A DNA stretch of 64,000 bases from Dinochytrium kinnereticum. Lineage: Eukaryota; Chytridiomycota; Chytridiomycetes; Chytridiales; Chytridiaceae. The stretch is taken from contig JADGJT010000016.1 of the NCBI GenBank assembly GCA_027604005.1, forward strand, positions 330-64,329, in the 5' to 3' direction. The first letter of the stretch is position 1. The number at the start of each line of letters is the position of its first letter. Shown here piece after piece: positions 11,148-22,420 of the stretch. Made by a program: the position numbers and the translations under genes. A model generated the notes under the pieces. It did no database searches and was not told the DNA's origin. It saw nothing but the letters and a program-made list of their open reading frames with translations.

Positions 11148-11468
11148 ATGAAACAGAAGGACATCCTCGCCGACCTCCGCTCTCTTCAGCAGCATACCTC
11201 AGAGAGGTCAAACACCAAAGGCAACGAGGATGCGACGGATCTGAAGCGATTGAAAGAATTCGTCGATTCTCACAAGGACGCACCTTCCAACGAAAGTTTG
11301 GACTACAAATCCATCATCACAACGGAGGCAACCTTGGCGCAGGCGGCAGAAATCCTTCAAGCATCCGAAAGATTGATGGACCACTTAAAGGAAGATCTTG
11401 GGCGGGCACAAGAAATGAATGCAAGACTTGAAGCTGAACAGCTGGAGGAGGATGGTGCTATGCAATAG
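11148..11468 (+). CDS. Small coiled-coil protein, function unknown
   Basis: A single open frame of 106 codons begins with the first ATG (MKQKDILADLRSLQQHTSER) 45 nt after the stop of the dysferlin-domain gene. It is charged and helical throughout, with a coiled-coil-like C-terminus (LAQAAEILQASERLMDHLKE, then Glu-rich). The composition is like that of small kinetochore or tethering-complex subunits, but I recognise no specific family. It could also be the last exon of something else, although no acceptor-linked upstream exon was found. Moderate confidence that it is coding. Confidence 0.55.
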   Translation: MKQKDILADLRSLQQHTSERSNTKGNEDATDLKRLKEFVDSHKDAPSNESLDYKSIITTEATLAQAAEILQASERLMDHLKEDLGRAQEMNARLEAEQLEEDGAMQ

Positions 11469-11721
11469 GGCATTTGTCCGTCAGAAGTTAGTCTGTTTTT
11501 AATGTATATAATGCGCTTGCAGAACAAACAGTAGATAGTTCGTTTAAAAAAGACCTTTCATGTTTAAAAAGTGATTCTGGCTCATCTCTTAAAGGATTCA
11601 TAGAGCAAAAAAAGCAACCAAGAATGTACAAAACGCCAACATTCCCCTCTGCATTAACCGAACAAAATAAGCAACGCATGAATGGAAAGAAGACGAATGG
11701 ATAAATGAATTAAAATTGCTC

Positions 11722-13352
11722 TCAGCGCTTGACGCGAGCAGGCATAGGAGTCCCCGCGCGCTTGCTCACCCTTGCCGCTGGCCCTGGCGTAGAAATCTTA
11801 CGGACAGCCGGGGACTTTATAATAGGCGCAGGCTCAGGCGGAGGTATTGGCTCCTCCAAAAACTCGACTCTTTGAACCGTAACAAGAACCTTTCTGGGAA
11901 TAGGGTCCATCGACAGCGGCAAGAAGGCTGACTTTTTTAAGCAAGTCTTCCCAACCTCTGCAAGACGTGGCTTGGCCTCCGTCTTTCCCGCTGGTGAGGT
12001 TTTCTTGGAAGGAGGTCGGATAAGAGAGGTAGGATCGTACTGAAACTTCTCGGTAAGCTCCAGCCTCCACTGTATTTTTGTATGCCTATCCAAATCAATC
12101 GCCTCGTCCTCAATGCTTTTGTCCTTATCCTTGTCCTTCATTTGCTGCTTAAGCTTCTCTGAAGGACTTGGCGGGGCGGGTTCAAGCTTCTTAATGACCT
12201 GAATTTTGATTGTGCAGAAAGCAAAGCCGTTATTTCTCCTTGTGTTGTCTTCTGTGATGCATTGAAGCTGCTTTGCCGTGAGTTTCCCTAGAATGACACT
12301 AGGTAGAGGTATTGCTGAGGACGCGGTGGTGACGGTGGTCGATTTTGTGGGTTTGGTCGGGGGAGAGAGTTCAATGCTCTTTGGGACTTGGGCTTCAGGT
12401 GAGACAGATTCAGCGGGAGTTGGGATACTGAGAGGAGCTGGAGAGAGAATATCGGGTGAAACTATTGTTTCGGAGTTCTTTGTGAGCTGCTTTTGCAATT
12501 CAAGCCGCTTTTGTCGGATCTTCTCAAGTGCTCGCTTCTTTTCTTCAAGGCTAATGTTTACAATCTAAAGATAGCGTTTAGACTTAGTTAACTGCCGGAA
12601 TGTAATTACCTTTACGGTCGTCCTTTTTGATCTGCGAGCTGGAACCGTTTGCTTCTTTTTCCTAAACCATCTATCAGTTTGACCGCAAAACAGATGGCGG
12701 AAAGACAAAAAAAAACCAAAAAACAACTACAAAACAAAAGCCCACCTCTTCCACCATTTCTGAATTGTAACGGCACTTTTCTTAAGTGAATTGTAGCGTC
12801 GCTTTAGAACTAGACTCCTAAAGCGCGCTTGAAGACGCACAATCCCCGAAAGCGCCGCAGTGTATTTCCGTCTCTGTTGTACCATCCTCAAGAAAGCCTG
12901 AATCCTCACTGCTGCAACTTCTCTTTGTTTTTCCGTAGACAGTGAACTTGACTTCCGCCACCATCCCTGGATCCGAGAGCATGCTGAGGACAGTTAAAAA
13001 CTTGAAAACATTGTTGCAAGCCCTCACCTTCTTCCTGTGAAAGGTTCCGCTTCTCAAAATCAATAACCGCTACATCAACATCCATTGAATCCAATTCAGA
13101 TTTTTCTCTCTCACGGTATCTTCTCCATGTTCGTTGGATCAGCATCGACGCTGCTTCCTCGTCTACTGGTGAAAACTGATGACTCTCCCTTGGTACTTCT
13201 GAGATGCAAATATCCGCCAGCCCACCCCTCCCATGCCTCTTTTCAATGGGTAATAGGATAGTCTCTCTCCGTGAGAACGTCTGTGATGATTCGTCGGGAT
13301 CAGGGAGGGACCCCCATGACACCTCATCGTCGTCGTCGTCCTCGAAAAACAT
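11722..13352 (-). CDS. IQ-motif protein with basic C-terminal tail
   Basis: Four exons on the minus strand, with clean junctions near 13041-12988, 12745-12663 and 12608-12568. An acidic start (MFFEDDDDDEVSWGSLPDPD) is followed by about five IQ-type calmodulin-binding helices. These are SMLIQRTWRRYRERE, CSRIQGWWRKS, VRIQAFLRMVQQRRKY, IVRLQARFRSLVLKRRY and AVTIQKWWKRK. Next come a basic linker (PARRSKRTTVK), a coiled coil (LEEKKRALEKIRQKRLELQ), a Pro/Ser/Thr-rich region and a strongly basic tail (RVSKRAGTPMPARVKR). IQ arrays bind calmodulin or myosin light chains; the tail suggests microtubule or nucleic-acid contact. No motor or CH domain is present, so this is neither a myosin nor a full ASPM. 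No ortholog name is justified. Confidence 0.78.
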
Positions 13353-13439
13353 AGTGTCACGTGACGCTGTCCGAGAGAGCTTTTTTGATAGATAGTTGGC
13401 TGGCCATAAACACTTAATAAATTGGTTTGTTTATTTCCT

Positions 13440-14937
13440 TTATCTCTTGCCGAACGAAAATCCAGACGCACCAAACCCAGCCGCCGGTGCCGTAGAGGCT
13501 CCGAAGCCACCCGCCGAAACTCCAAAACCAGTCCCTGGAGCGTTGGCTTGTGGCGCTACAGACGGAACAAGATCCGTCGCGATCGCTGACAACGGGGTAT
13601 CTTTGATCGCTATGTCTGTAAAATCAAAGTGAGCGAGAGTTGAATGATTTGCTTCTGCAAAGCATACCTGAAGAATCTTTGAAAGGATCGCGAGCATCGC
13701 CAAAATACTTCTTTCTGTAATTTAGGAATTTGTCACGTTCGCTGCTTATGCTATCATGAACTTTGGAGATTTTTCCTGCAATGGAGATAAAGCTGTCGTG
13801 TTGGCTTCGAAGAATATCGGCGATGGCTTGAAATTGGTGTTAAAAAGATGTTGAAAGTTGAAGTAGTACCTTGCGGGGTATAATGGGGCTTTTGGGTTAT
13901 GGATTGGAAATGCCTTTCAAGTTCCTGCAAAAGAATTAGAAAAGAGTTGATTAACATGTATACGTCAATTGTCTGTCGATAAAGTTGCAAGCGGCTCTCG
14001 AGCTGATCGGTAACATTTGCGAAGTATCTAAAAACAATTAGAGAACCGCATAAGTCGCTAGTTGCAAACGTTTGAGAAACATCCTGAGTATGTGACTGGT
14101 TTGACAAGTGTGGGTTACTGTATCGATCAATAAAGCGTGCTGCTGAATCCGTATTCTTCATCTCCGAAGCCATCGTCGACCTCAAATTTTGAATCAAGGC
14201 GGTATCTCTATCCAACAAGTTTTTCAAGCCTTGATATTTCTAATCCAAGTATTAAAAAAACACACATACGTAAAAGATATAACAAAAATCCTACCAAATT
14301 GATTCTTTCGCACATAAAATGTACGTCATGTATCTCCTGAAGTGTTGTAGTAGATCTAATCTCCTCTACTGTATCTTTCTGGCTTTGAATGAATTGCCTA
14401 CAGCGCGTTAAAGAACCAAGAATGATCAAATGTACTGACTCAATCTGGTCCAACTGGTTTCGAATATTGTCAGGGCATTCTCCGTACCGAGTTGATTTTG
14501 TAAACGCATCCGGTCTACAAAAAAAAGTTACTCGATCAAAGCAACAAAAAAAAGGCTCTTACGAAGGTCCCGCAACCGGAGCAGGTGCACTTCCCGTTGC
14601 AGTTGGTTGTCTAACATGCAATCAGCCTTCATGCGAAAGTTTTATGGAGACGAAACTGTTGCTGAGCTCCAAATAATGACGATCCTTGAGCCTGTCCAAA
14701 AGGAGTTGCTGGCGGCTGAGCGGGATTTTGGGGATTCGTTTGTTGAGGTCCGAAACCTCCAAATCCCTTACCCCCAATCCCCGTATTAAGACCTGTGGAT
14801 GTTGCGGCAGCTCCGGCAGCAGGAGCTTGAGCTCCAAACGAGAATCCAGTCGTCCCCGTGGCAGGCGTCGCAGCGGGTTGCGCTCCAAAGGCCGGCGCGG
14901 AAGCCTGCTGTTGGGTTCCGAATTTGTTCCCGAACAT
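13440..14937 (-). CDS. FG nucleoporin, Nup58/Nup45 (yeast Nup49) type
   Basis: Multi-exon gene on the minus strand. The N-terminus is a FG-repeat domain (MFGNKFGTQQQ..., GFSFGAQ, GGFGPQQ, PFGQAQGSSLFGAQQQ). The centre is the alpha-helical region that assembles with Nup62 and Nup54 in the pore channel: IRNQLDQIESVHLIILGSL, RYFANVTDQLESRLQLYRQTIDELERHFQSI, and ISSERDKFLNYRKKYFGDARDPF. The order and sequence fit Nup58, where the corresponding part reads FEVQLQQYRQQIEELENHL...YLGYRKMFLGDAVDVF. A second short FG segment closes the protein (GFGVSAGGFGAS...FSFGKR). It forms part of the selective barrier of the nuclear pore. Its ATG is 33 bp from the ATG of the divergent CSN6 gene. Confidence 0.88.
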
Positions 14938-14970
14938 CAGTGAATTGAATTCTGAACAATTTTTTGAAGT

Positions 14971-16250
14971 ATGGACGTTGATGAGCCTTCGGTTGTCATG
15001 GAGGGGGGGTCCTCTGGACTTTCAATCACACTGTGAGGATTGGCATATTATTTGAATGAGCATGCTGATTTCTATGTTAGACATCCATTGGTTATTTTGA
15101 ATATTTCGGATCATTTTACGAGGATTAAAATGCAGGAAGGACAGGTATCGCCTACAAGTAAGGCAGCCACGCGCATGGTTGTTTCAGCTCATCGATATTT
15201 AGTTTTCGGTGTTGTCATTGGCACGCAGGATGGAAGAGATATTGAAGTTTTTAATTCGTATGAAGTTCCATTTAAGACGGGTGAAAGTGGGGTGACGATT
15301 GATACGGCCTATTTCTTGAGCAAGCAGGAGCAATGCATATATTTTTTGATGATGCCTCGCTAATGTCGGTAGTCCGTCAGGTTTTTCCAACATACGATAT
15401 GCTAGGATGGTACACAGTGGGCACGAAACCATCAAAAGTGGACGTCCACGTTCACCAGCAGGTATTCATGCTATTTTTGTACAATCATGCTCAATAATAA
15501 TACAGTTTTTGGACTTTAACGAAAGCCCCCTGTTTCTTCAGTTGAATCCTTTGATGACTGCCGTGACGAGAGATGTCCCTATCTCGTTGTACGAATCCGT
15601 CATTGACATTGTCGATGGTCAACCTCAGTTGAAGTTTGTGGCCAGCTCTTTCACGATTGAAACGGGTGAAGCGGAACGGATAGCAGTAGCCCACGTGGCA
15701 CATCAATCTAATGCAGACGCATCGAATGAATCGACATGTATGGCATGATGCCTTCACATACCGCGAACTAACTATACATAGTAATCTCACATCTCAGTAC
15801 CAAAAGAAACGCAATTAAAATGCTCCAAAGTCGTCTTCAAATCCTTGCTGCATACATAGAAGACGTTGAGAATGGTAACGGCGATCGACTAGGACGGAAT
15901 GCTAACTGCATTTATTAAGGAGAGTTGCCGAGGGATCATGCGATTCTTCGGGAGATATCGTCTCTTCGCGATCGATTGCCCACAATGACGGGAAGCGATT
16001 TCAAGAGGGAAGCGCATATTGTATGTTTGAATAGAATTGTTAAATCTGACGATGTTCTAGGAGTATGCCGATGTGCTTCTCATGACATACCTAACAACAA
16101 TGACCAAGGGGACGAGCCAATTGAATGACGTTGGTGTCCTTGATGCATTCTGAGATATTAATACTACTTTTTTTTCAGCTGATTGATAAGGTCAACTTTA
16201 TCACCAGCGATAGGATCCGTCGTGGAGGCGGTAGGGGTGGTGGTTATTAG
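14971..16250 (+). CDS. CSN6: COP9 signalosome subunit 6 (CSN6)
   Basis: About eight exons. After MDVDEPSVVMEGGSS comes the MPN domain: LHPLVILNISDHFTRIKMQ, then GVVIGTQDGRDIEVFNSYE, MLGWYTVGTKPSKVDVHVHQQ, and SPLFLQLNPLM. The JAMM zinc residues of CSN5 (HxH, Ser, Asp) are not present in order, as expected for the catalytically dead CSN6. The C-terminal helices follow (NAIKMLQSRLQILAAYIEDVENGELPRDH in the spliced frame, ending in IRRGGGRGGGY). An apparent insertion after EGQVSPT is removed by a 45-nt intron (GTAAGG...TTTAG), restoring QVSPTIFGVVIG. The complex deneddylates cullin-RING ligases in the nucleus. The tail is Arg/Gly-rich rather than the animal form. Confidence 0.9.
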
Positions 16251-16393
16251 AATAAAACCCCATCAAGTTTGTCTCTTTTCAATGATAGGGTTCATGGCCT
16301 GTCTGCCCCCCTCGCGCATATCTATACCTTGAGCAACCAAGGAGACTACATGTAAACAAAAAAGTCAAAAAAGTAAACAGTAGGACAACTATA

Positions 16394-16657
16394 ATGACAT
16401 TGCCCGATGCATGTGTACAAGGCAGTGAAGAGCTCAAGAAATGCATAGCCACTTACGGTCTAAGCGGGCGCATCTTTGGTAAATGCGAGGACCTAAAAAA
16501 GGTCTTCGAAGAGTGCATGGCACGAGAGGTACAACAATTTTCGCACCATATATATATATATTTTTTCCTAACTGCATGCGTTTAGTTTATTGTTAAACGA
16601 ACGAAAAATCTTGAGGAGTCTTTTGCGAGACGGGCAAAGTGGGAGTCGAATAATCAG
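16394..16657 (+). CDS. CMC2: CMC2-like twin Cx9C protein, cut by assembly gap
   Basis: Exon 1 encodes MTLPDACVQGSEELKKC...GKCEDLKKVFEECMARE. Two Cx9C pairs (CVQGSEELKKC and CEDLKKVFEEC) mark a Mia40-imported intermembrane-space protein. A second exon after the intron ending near 16586 reads FIVKRTKNLEESFARRAKW, like the CMC2 tail (NRTKSREHGIAMRKKL in the human protein). CMC2 acts in cytochrome c oxidase biogenesis. The frame is still open (ESNNQ) when it meets ten Ns, so the stop codon is hidden. The product is expected to be about 70 residues. Name by motif spacing and tail similarity. Confidence 0.75.
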
Positions 16658-16667
16658 NNNNNNNNNN
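16658..16667. other. Assembly gap (10 N)
   Basis: Ten N characters mark a gap of unknown true size. They interrupt the last codons of the CMC2-like gene just upstream of the URI1-like gene, so the distance and continuity between these two genes are not certain. Confidence 1.
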
Positions 16668-16734
16668 ATAAAGCATCAAATACATTCGTACTTTCCATGC
16701 ACACATAAAAACTTTTCGGCCATTGACAAAAGCC

Positions 16735-18568
16735 ATGAGTTCAGATTCCACCGTTTATCAAAATAAAGTGCAAGAGGTTGGGCTTGCGATCCTGGTTATT
16801 CCCTTAATTACCAGTGTTGCTTTACGGTTTTAACGTTTACGTTATCTTTTTTTTTCGAAATAGCTTCTGGCAGGAGCTGAGACCCAACTGAAGAGGTTTG
16901 TCGAGTACGATCGGGAGTATGAAAAGCTTGAATCTTTTCTTTCGACGGTTCATACTTCGACGAGAATAAAGCACAAAGTAAGGATGAAACTGCATTACCG
17001 TAGTGTTTACCCTTTTTTCTTGGGGAAACCAAGGTTCAATTGGGACAACTGGCCTTTATGGAAGGCGAGCTGATCCACACCAATGAAGTTATTGTCTCGC
17101 TTGGAGATAACTGGTTCGTAGAACGATCTTCTGTTGAGGCTGTTGAAATTGTGCGGCGACGACGAGAATGTATAATGGTCTTTATTGTTTTGAGTGTGCT
17201 AACAGAAAAAATTAGACACCAAAGAACAGATTCGGAAGGCTGAAGATAATTTAAAAGAGTTGAAACTTAAACTATCTCTTGCTGTTGGGTTGACTGATGA
17301 TGAAGGGCATGCGTTGAATGAGGAAGGGTTAAGGTTTGTCGAGATTCGAGAGACGGAGGAGAATGAATCTTTTGCGGATGACAGTAACGGTTCGCGGCTT
17401 TGGCTTTTTTCCAGTAATGCACTAATAATTTTAATGAACTTAGAATCAAAACAACGACAAGCACCATCGAAGAAAGACGCTCCAGCCCCTTTAGGAGAGT
17501 TTGAGCGAGAGTTTCTTGCCAAACTCGCCCGGTACGAAGAGGAGGAAGAGGAAGCTGGTGATGCGGAACCCGACCTTGATGAGGAGAAGGACAGTGATGC
17601 GAATAGTATCAACAGCGACATGACGGAAGAAACTTCGTCATCCTCCACTTCGGACGTATCTGATACCGAACCTATCCCTCGGAAAGCATTCAGGCCTTCA
17701 AAACCTAAACCGACACCTACAAAACCTGAGATCCGAAATCCAGCAGATATATATAATCAGATGAAAGCATTATCGATGAAAGAGGAGGAAGAGGAACTCA
17801 CTATTGGAGGTAAATATTTGTTATTTTCTTTTCTTTTCTTTTTTTCCCCTCTCCCTGCATTTGAATCTTTATTATCCTTTCTTTTTTTTAAAAATGCTGA
17901 CCATTTAACATCAAAGCCATGAAAAAAACCGTCGTTGAAAAAGAAATGGACGATTATACCGAAAGCGATCTCGAAGATTACTTTATCCAAAAAGACATTG
18001 CAGAAGATTATTTCAGGAAAAGGCGTATGTTTTTTGATAAAAATGAGGAGGATGAGGATGAGTACCAAGATTGGGTGAATATCATTCGTCTTGATGCACT
18101 TTTTTTTCTGTGACTAAACGAGTTGTCCTTCGTTTTGTTTAATAGGAGGACGAAGATGGCGCGCGAACTATTGTTAAACATGCTGAACTTCAAATGCAAC
18201 CCACTGGTATTGCTCTAGAGAATCAAGAGAGGCTCCTGAAGGATATGGTAATTTTCGTAAGAGCGTCCCACAATTCGAACAACCGCTTTTTTTTCTTCTA
18301 GCTAGACTACCATACCAACAGCAAAGTTTCGGGTTCAGAAGACCTGTCTCTCGCATCACCGCCATCTGAAATTGTACATTCATCTATCACGCCAAAACCG
18401 AACTCGCTCATAAAACCCGAATCGACCTCAAAGAACATTCCCCTGCCTAAAAGTCAACCAACTCGCGTAATGGAAAGGTCTGGAACGGAACCTATTTTGG
18501 CGGAACCCGAGCAGCCGAAGAAGAAAGTTTCTTTATTTAAAGCTTCTAGAGCTGCAAAGCAAGGATGA
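16735..18568 (+). CDS. URI1: Unconventional prefoldin URI1/Bud27
   Basis: Multi-exon. A prefoldin alpha-type coiled coil (LAGAETQLKRFVEYDREYEKLESFL, then VRRRREYTKEQIRKAEDNLKELK) flanks the beta hairpin VQLGQLAFMEGELIHTNEVIVSLGDNWFVERS. That hairpin is almost diagnostic for URI (animal form: GKRAFMPGKLVHTNEVTVLLGDNWF). A long acidic region follows (YEEEEEEAGDAEPDLDEEKD). The C-terminus KKKVSLFKASRAAKQG is the conserved URI/Bud27 tail. URI binds RPB5 and, with the R2TP/prefoldin-like complex, assists cytoplasmic assembly of RNA polymerases; the yeast protein also affects translation. The first intron uses a GTTGGG donor and is the least certain junction. An intron removes 17398-17446, rejoining ADD to KSKQRQ. 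Confidence 0.88.
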
Positions 18569-18750
18569 TGTTGTTTTGCTTTGCTTTTGGATGAAAATAT
18601 GGTTTACACTGCATGTTTTGCAACTTTAATCATTGGCTGTTGTTACTTTGGTCAAGTTACTTCCACCCATGGCCTTGATTTGGTCATCGTTTATCGTTGA
18701 GTACCGTCTCGAAGGAGGGGCGTTGTTGACGGCGTTAATAAAAGCCTAGA

Positions 18751-19291
18751 TTATTTCCAGGGCAAAACGGGTAGCTTTACTTTCAACTCATGCTATGTGT
18801 TGTGTGTTGTCTATTTAAAAAATGCTTACTGCTTGAAGCTCTTTTCGAATCGACTTGCTCTCCTCCGGAAGATTCTCGAGAGAATTGGAAAGCATCCTGC
18901 GAGACCTTTCGGCTTCCATCATGTCCACGGCTGATTTAAGGGAGCTGCGTCGCATAAAGGCAGTTTGAGAGTTGGCTTTAAGCTCTTCCTGAATTCGGCG
19001 GGTGCGTTCTTCTTCTGCAGCCTAGAAAACACTTGTAATAAGTTTTTTCTCATATTATTGCAAAGTCAAATAGCTTACCTTAATTGCCATTTCTGTTTGT
19101 TCTTGACGGAGCTTGTGGACCTATGGATTGGCAGTTTTGGGGGGTTAGTGGTTGGATGGAGAGGAAAGAGGGGAGTTTGGAATTACGTCCAGATCAGACT
19201 GGTAGAATTCGTCGAGTCGTCTAAGCTGCTCTTCGTCCATCAAGCGAATAGCCTCCTGCTGGCTCATTTTCCTCTCCTGTGATGCTGGCAT
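18751..19291 (-). CDS. Small coiled-coil protein, function unknown
   Basis: Four exons on the minus strand encode about 120 residues. The spliced product starts MPASQERKMSQQEAIRLMDE and continues QLRRLDEFYQSDLDVHKLRQ and AAEEERTRRIQEELKANSQT. It then reads RRSSLKSAVDMMEAERSRRM and SLENLPEESKSIRKELQ, and ends ALPVLPWK. Junctions are clean (19188/19121, 19077/19024, 18830/18775). The whole protein is charged and helical, likely a coiled coil. I do not recognise the family. If the last intron is retained, translation ends a few codons later within it (VSIF). The coding call is supported by the uninterrupted frame across three introns. Confidence 0.6.
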
Positions 19292-21767
19292 TATGTGTTG
19301 AGATTGTCACAATTCTCTGAAAGAAAATGATGGACAATCTTCTTTGACGTGCTTTATCACGAAAACTCACATGAATGTTACTGTGGTTGTGCTTCTTCGC
19401 AACGCAATCAGGCAACCTTCTTCCTACCTCGACGCCTCCTTCTCGGTTCACACATGAAGCGGAGCTGCACACTCTCTTGGATTCCTCGCGACATGGCTTT
19501 ACTCACCGAAGATCTTCTGTCCGAAGTGGGACCGCACGACACATTGTAGGCTCTCGCCGACCTCGCCAGTGGCCTCATCCTCGCCATAACGACCACCCCT
19601 CATACATGTCAGAGCACAAAGACCCCACCCTCTTGAATCCTCATCCTTACCGGTCCACCTCATAAACAACATCCCTTCCACCCTGTGAGTATTGGTTTTT
19701 CGAGAGTTTCTAACGGCGCAGAGGACAGATGCTCAACTTGGGCTCCCAGGCATGCGACTCTTTCTCTTTCTTAGCCTTTGTGCGTCTCACTTTTCAACTG
19801 TGTGGATGAAAAAATGGAAACATTGAACTGGTAGTCAGTGGATGCGGACTGGCGAATTGGATGTATGTTATTTGATGGTGAAAATACGTGGTGGATGTGG
19901 TGGATGTGAGAAAGCTGTATGAGATGGGTTGAGTTTGAGGTTGATGCAATGGTGTGGGAAGGATGGATTTGGTGAATAGGAGGTATGAAGTAAGAATGTG
20001 ATTAATGTGAAGGAATAAAGGAAGCATGTGATGGATGAGTGGTTGGATATCGTTAGAAACGAAAGGATGGGGAGGCAGACGTGAAGGGTATTGTCAAATG
20101 TGCGACTGTGGATGTTGTAGATGAGGTGAAGGCGGTGAGGATAAGGAACGAGGGGATTGATGCATGAGGGAGCGGATGAATGGGATGTTGAGGAGGGAGG
20201 TCTACCTTTATTTCGCTTCTTTCACTTCTTGATGATGCCCATTGTCAGTGGGGTCAAGGAAGAGGAGAATTATGGAGATGGAAAAGGGGGGAAAGGATGG
20301 CCCTTTTATAGCTGAAGTAGCATTTATCAAAACAAAACTATCCAGTAACTGCAAAATCCTCCGATTGCTTTTAGCTACAGCCTCACAATGTCAAAAACCT
20401 CCCATTGGTTCTTTTCTCTTTATTTTTTTCTTGTTCTTTTAATCTAATAGTTATCAAATGATAGGAAATAATTGACATGCCATAAGGGATGTGGTAATGA
20501 TTTTCTAAAAAATAAACATTGAGGCAAACATGCCACGTCAAACGGCCACACACCAAGCACTGTACCAGGACATGTGCCAAACTTTGCCCCTGATACCCCT
20601 CAGGACGGCCAATAAGTAAGAAGGGAGTTTATGTGTGAGCAAGGGGTAGAAGGGCTCATGAAATATAAGTGGTAAAGGGTAATGACAAAGCGATGTGTGA
20701 GCTGCTCTTCATCTAAAAGGACTAACAACGCGCCAGAAGCTATTTTGTGGATAAAACTTACACGATTTCATTGCTTCCAACGTTCATTCCGTTGCTAATC
20801 AGAAAGTCAGCATTAAATCTCCAATGAACAAGATTTTGCCAAAACAGGCTGCATCTTCCTTTAAGACCAACTATAGGCAGATTTCAAATAAAGGTATCCA
20901 ACAAGGGCAAGTTTGCCTTAGAGTGTCCAGCAATAGAATCAATGACTGCTACCCAGTACATCCCGGTGAACCAGTTCCGCCATGCCAGACTTCTCCCCAT
21001 AACATGTTCCAGCTTGGGGTTGGGAAAGGACTGTGTTGGAGAGCGAGTTCCGAATAGGTCACGAGAAGAAGGATGATAGAGTGTATTTGGGAAGAAGCTT
21101 TGTCAACACAATCGGATAAGGGAGTTAAAAGTTACTCCTCTCTACACCAATGAGTGCAGTAATAGTTTGTGGTTGAAGGGTGGTATGGTCCACCCTTCAA
21201 AACATAAAAGGCAATAAATATGAAGGAGAGGAATGTATCTACCAATAAAGGATTTAATTGATGAAGGATAATCGACTTCTTTAGGCGTGTTGCTACGGGC
21301 TCTGTGACAGTCACAGCAGCATCTTCACACGTATATTGTCATCATGTGTGACCTCCATGGCAAAAATATCTGGTGGGAGACATTTAACACTTTATTTTCA
21401 ACAAACTGAAAGGTTATGGCGAACGTAAATGTATGAATTTAGATTGCAGGGTACCAACTCCGTCGGATCCCTCATGCTTTTCCATGTTTCTCTGGTAAGA
21501 TATCGATGGTGTTGATTGATGCCATCGTCTCGAGTTGTATTTTGGATGGATCATAATTCATACTATTATGTTGAATCTCTGTCTACTTGTGCTAGTTGAG
21601 TTGAAGGTTTTCGGACTAACCCGGATGTATCCTGTGAAGTCCTGGTGTATTGCATATTGCTTCGGGCCATAGTCATACTTTTTCTTTTTTTTTTTTTTTT
21701 TGACATTAGCCCTTTGTACAACGTTCATTTTGATACCTTTTTTTGTCTGATCTTTTCCCAACAAAAC
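19292..21767. other. Long stretch without a recognised gene
   Basis: This 2.5-kb stretch is the largest in the window without a recognisable protein. From 19800 to 20160 it is rich in GATG/GTGG repeats on the + strand, giving His/Pro/Thr-rich spurious frames on the minus strand. A good TATA element facing left lies at 20304-20310. The part from 20700 to 21560 has no frame above about 80 codons. T runs near 21679-21701 precede TMA7. A short multi-exon gene, a non-coding RNA or a decayed element are all possible. Confidence 0.5.
20222..20310 (-). promoter_or_regulatory. Orphan TATA promoter with very short ORF
   Basis: On the minus strand CTATAAAAGGG (TATA box 20310-20304) is followed by a pyrimidine-rich leader. 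About 62 nt on is ATG at 20242 in a good context (CTGACAATGGGC), encoding only six residues (MGIIKK) before a TGA at 20222. The ATG may open a short upstream ORF or a first exon (an AAGAA/GTGAAAG donor is possible). No convincing next exon was found. Confidence 0.4.
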
Positions 21768-22359
21768 ATGTCTGGAAGACAGGTAAGCAATCCGTTAACA
21801 TGCATGCGAAAAGAACCACGATGTTGATACCTGTAAATTAGGGTAATTATAGATGTTGTCTTTCGACTTGGTGTTGAGTGGGAAGATAGTAGTGAGCTTA
21901 CCATTGGAACATGGAACATGCAGGTGGAAAGTTGAAGCCTTTGAAGGCCAAGAAGAAGGCTGTAAGCATTTGGTTGCATATTGGATAGCTCCTTTTCTAA
22001 TTTTTTTGTTGCTTAGGCCGGTGATATCGATGAGGTGCAGATCTTTTTACGCTGGATTAGGTTGTGGTGGCTCATTATTATCGGGGTTTTTTTTTATATA
22101 GGACGACATGGCCTTCAAGCAGAAGCAGAAGGAAGAGGCTGCCAAGCTGAAAGAGCTTCAGTCAAAGGTTAGGTCTTCATTCCTTTTGGTTTCCTTTCCT
22201 TTTCGTTTTTTACTTACTACGTAACAGGCATCTCAAAAAGGCCCGCTTACCGGGGGAGGGATTAAGGTTCGGACATTTACTTACAATTACTTCCACATCC
22301 TTGCGTCCTCCCTAACATCATCTGATCTGATTTTTCTTCTTAAGAAATCCGGAAAATAG
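21768..22359 (+). CDS. TMA7: Translation machinery-associated protein 7 (TMA7)
   Basis: Six exons join into 63 residues: MSGRQ, GGKLKPLKAKKKA, AGDIDE, DDMAFKQKQKEEAAKLKELQSK, ASQKGPLTGGGIK and KSGK. This covers the full family length and matches the human protein motif for motif (MSGREGGKKKPLK..., DEEDKAFKQKQKEE, KGPLATGGIKKSGKK). TMA7 is a small basic protein that co-purifies with ribosomes in yeast; its exact role is unclear. Exons 1 and 6 are 15 nt each and exon 3 (near 22018-22035) is 18 nt. The protein would not be seen as one open frame in any ordinary scan. Confidence 0.93.
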
Positions 22360-22420
22360 AACGTTCGAAGCGCAAACACTATTCGTACTGTCTGCTCTGT
22401 TTTTCAAATAATAATTCACT

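Noticed and set aside
20824..21057. 77-codon plus-strand frame (MNKILPKQ...)
   Set aside because: No recognisable motif, no supporting splice context, and isolated in a non-coding stretch.
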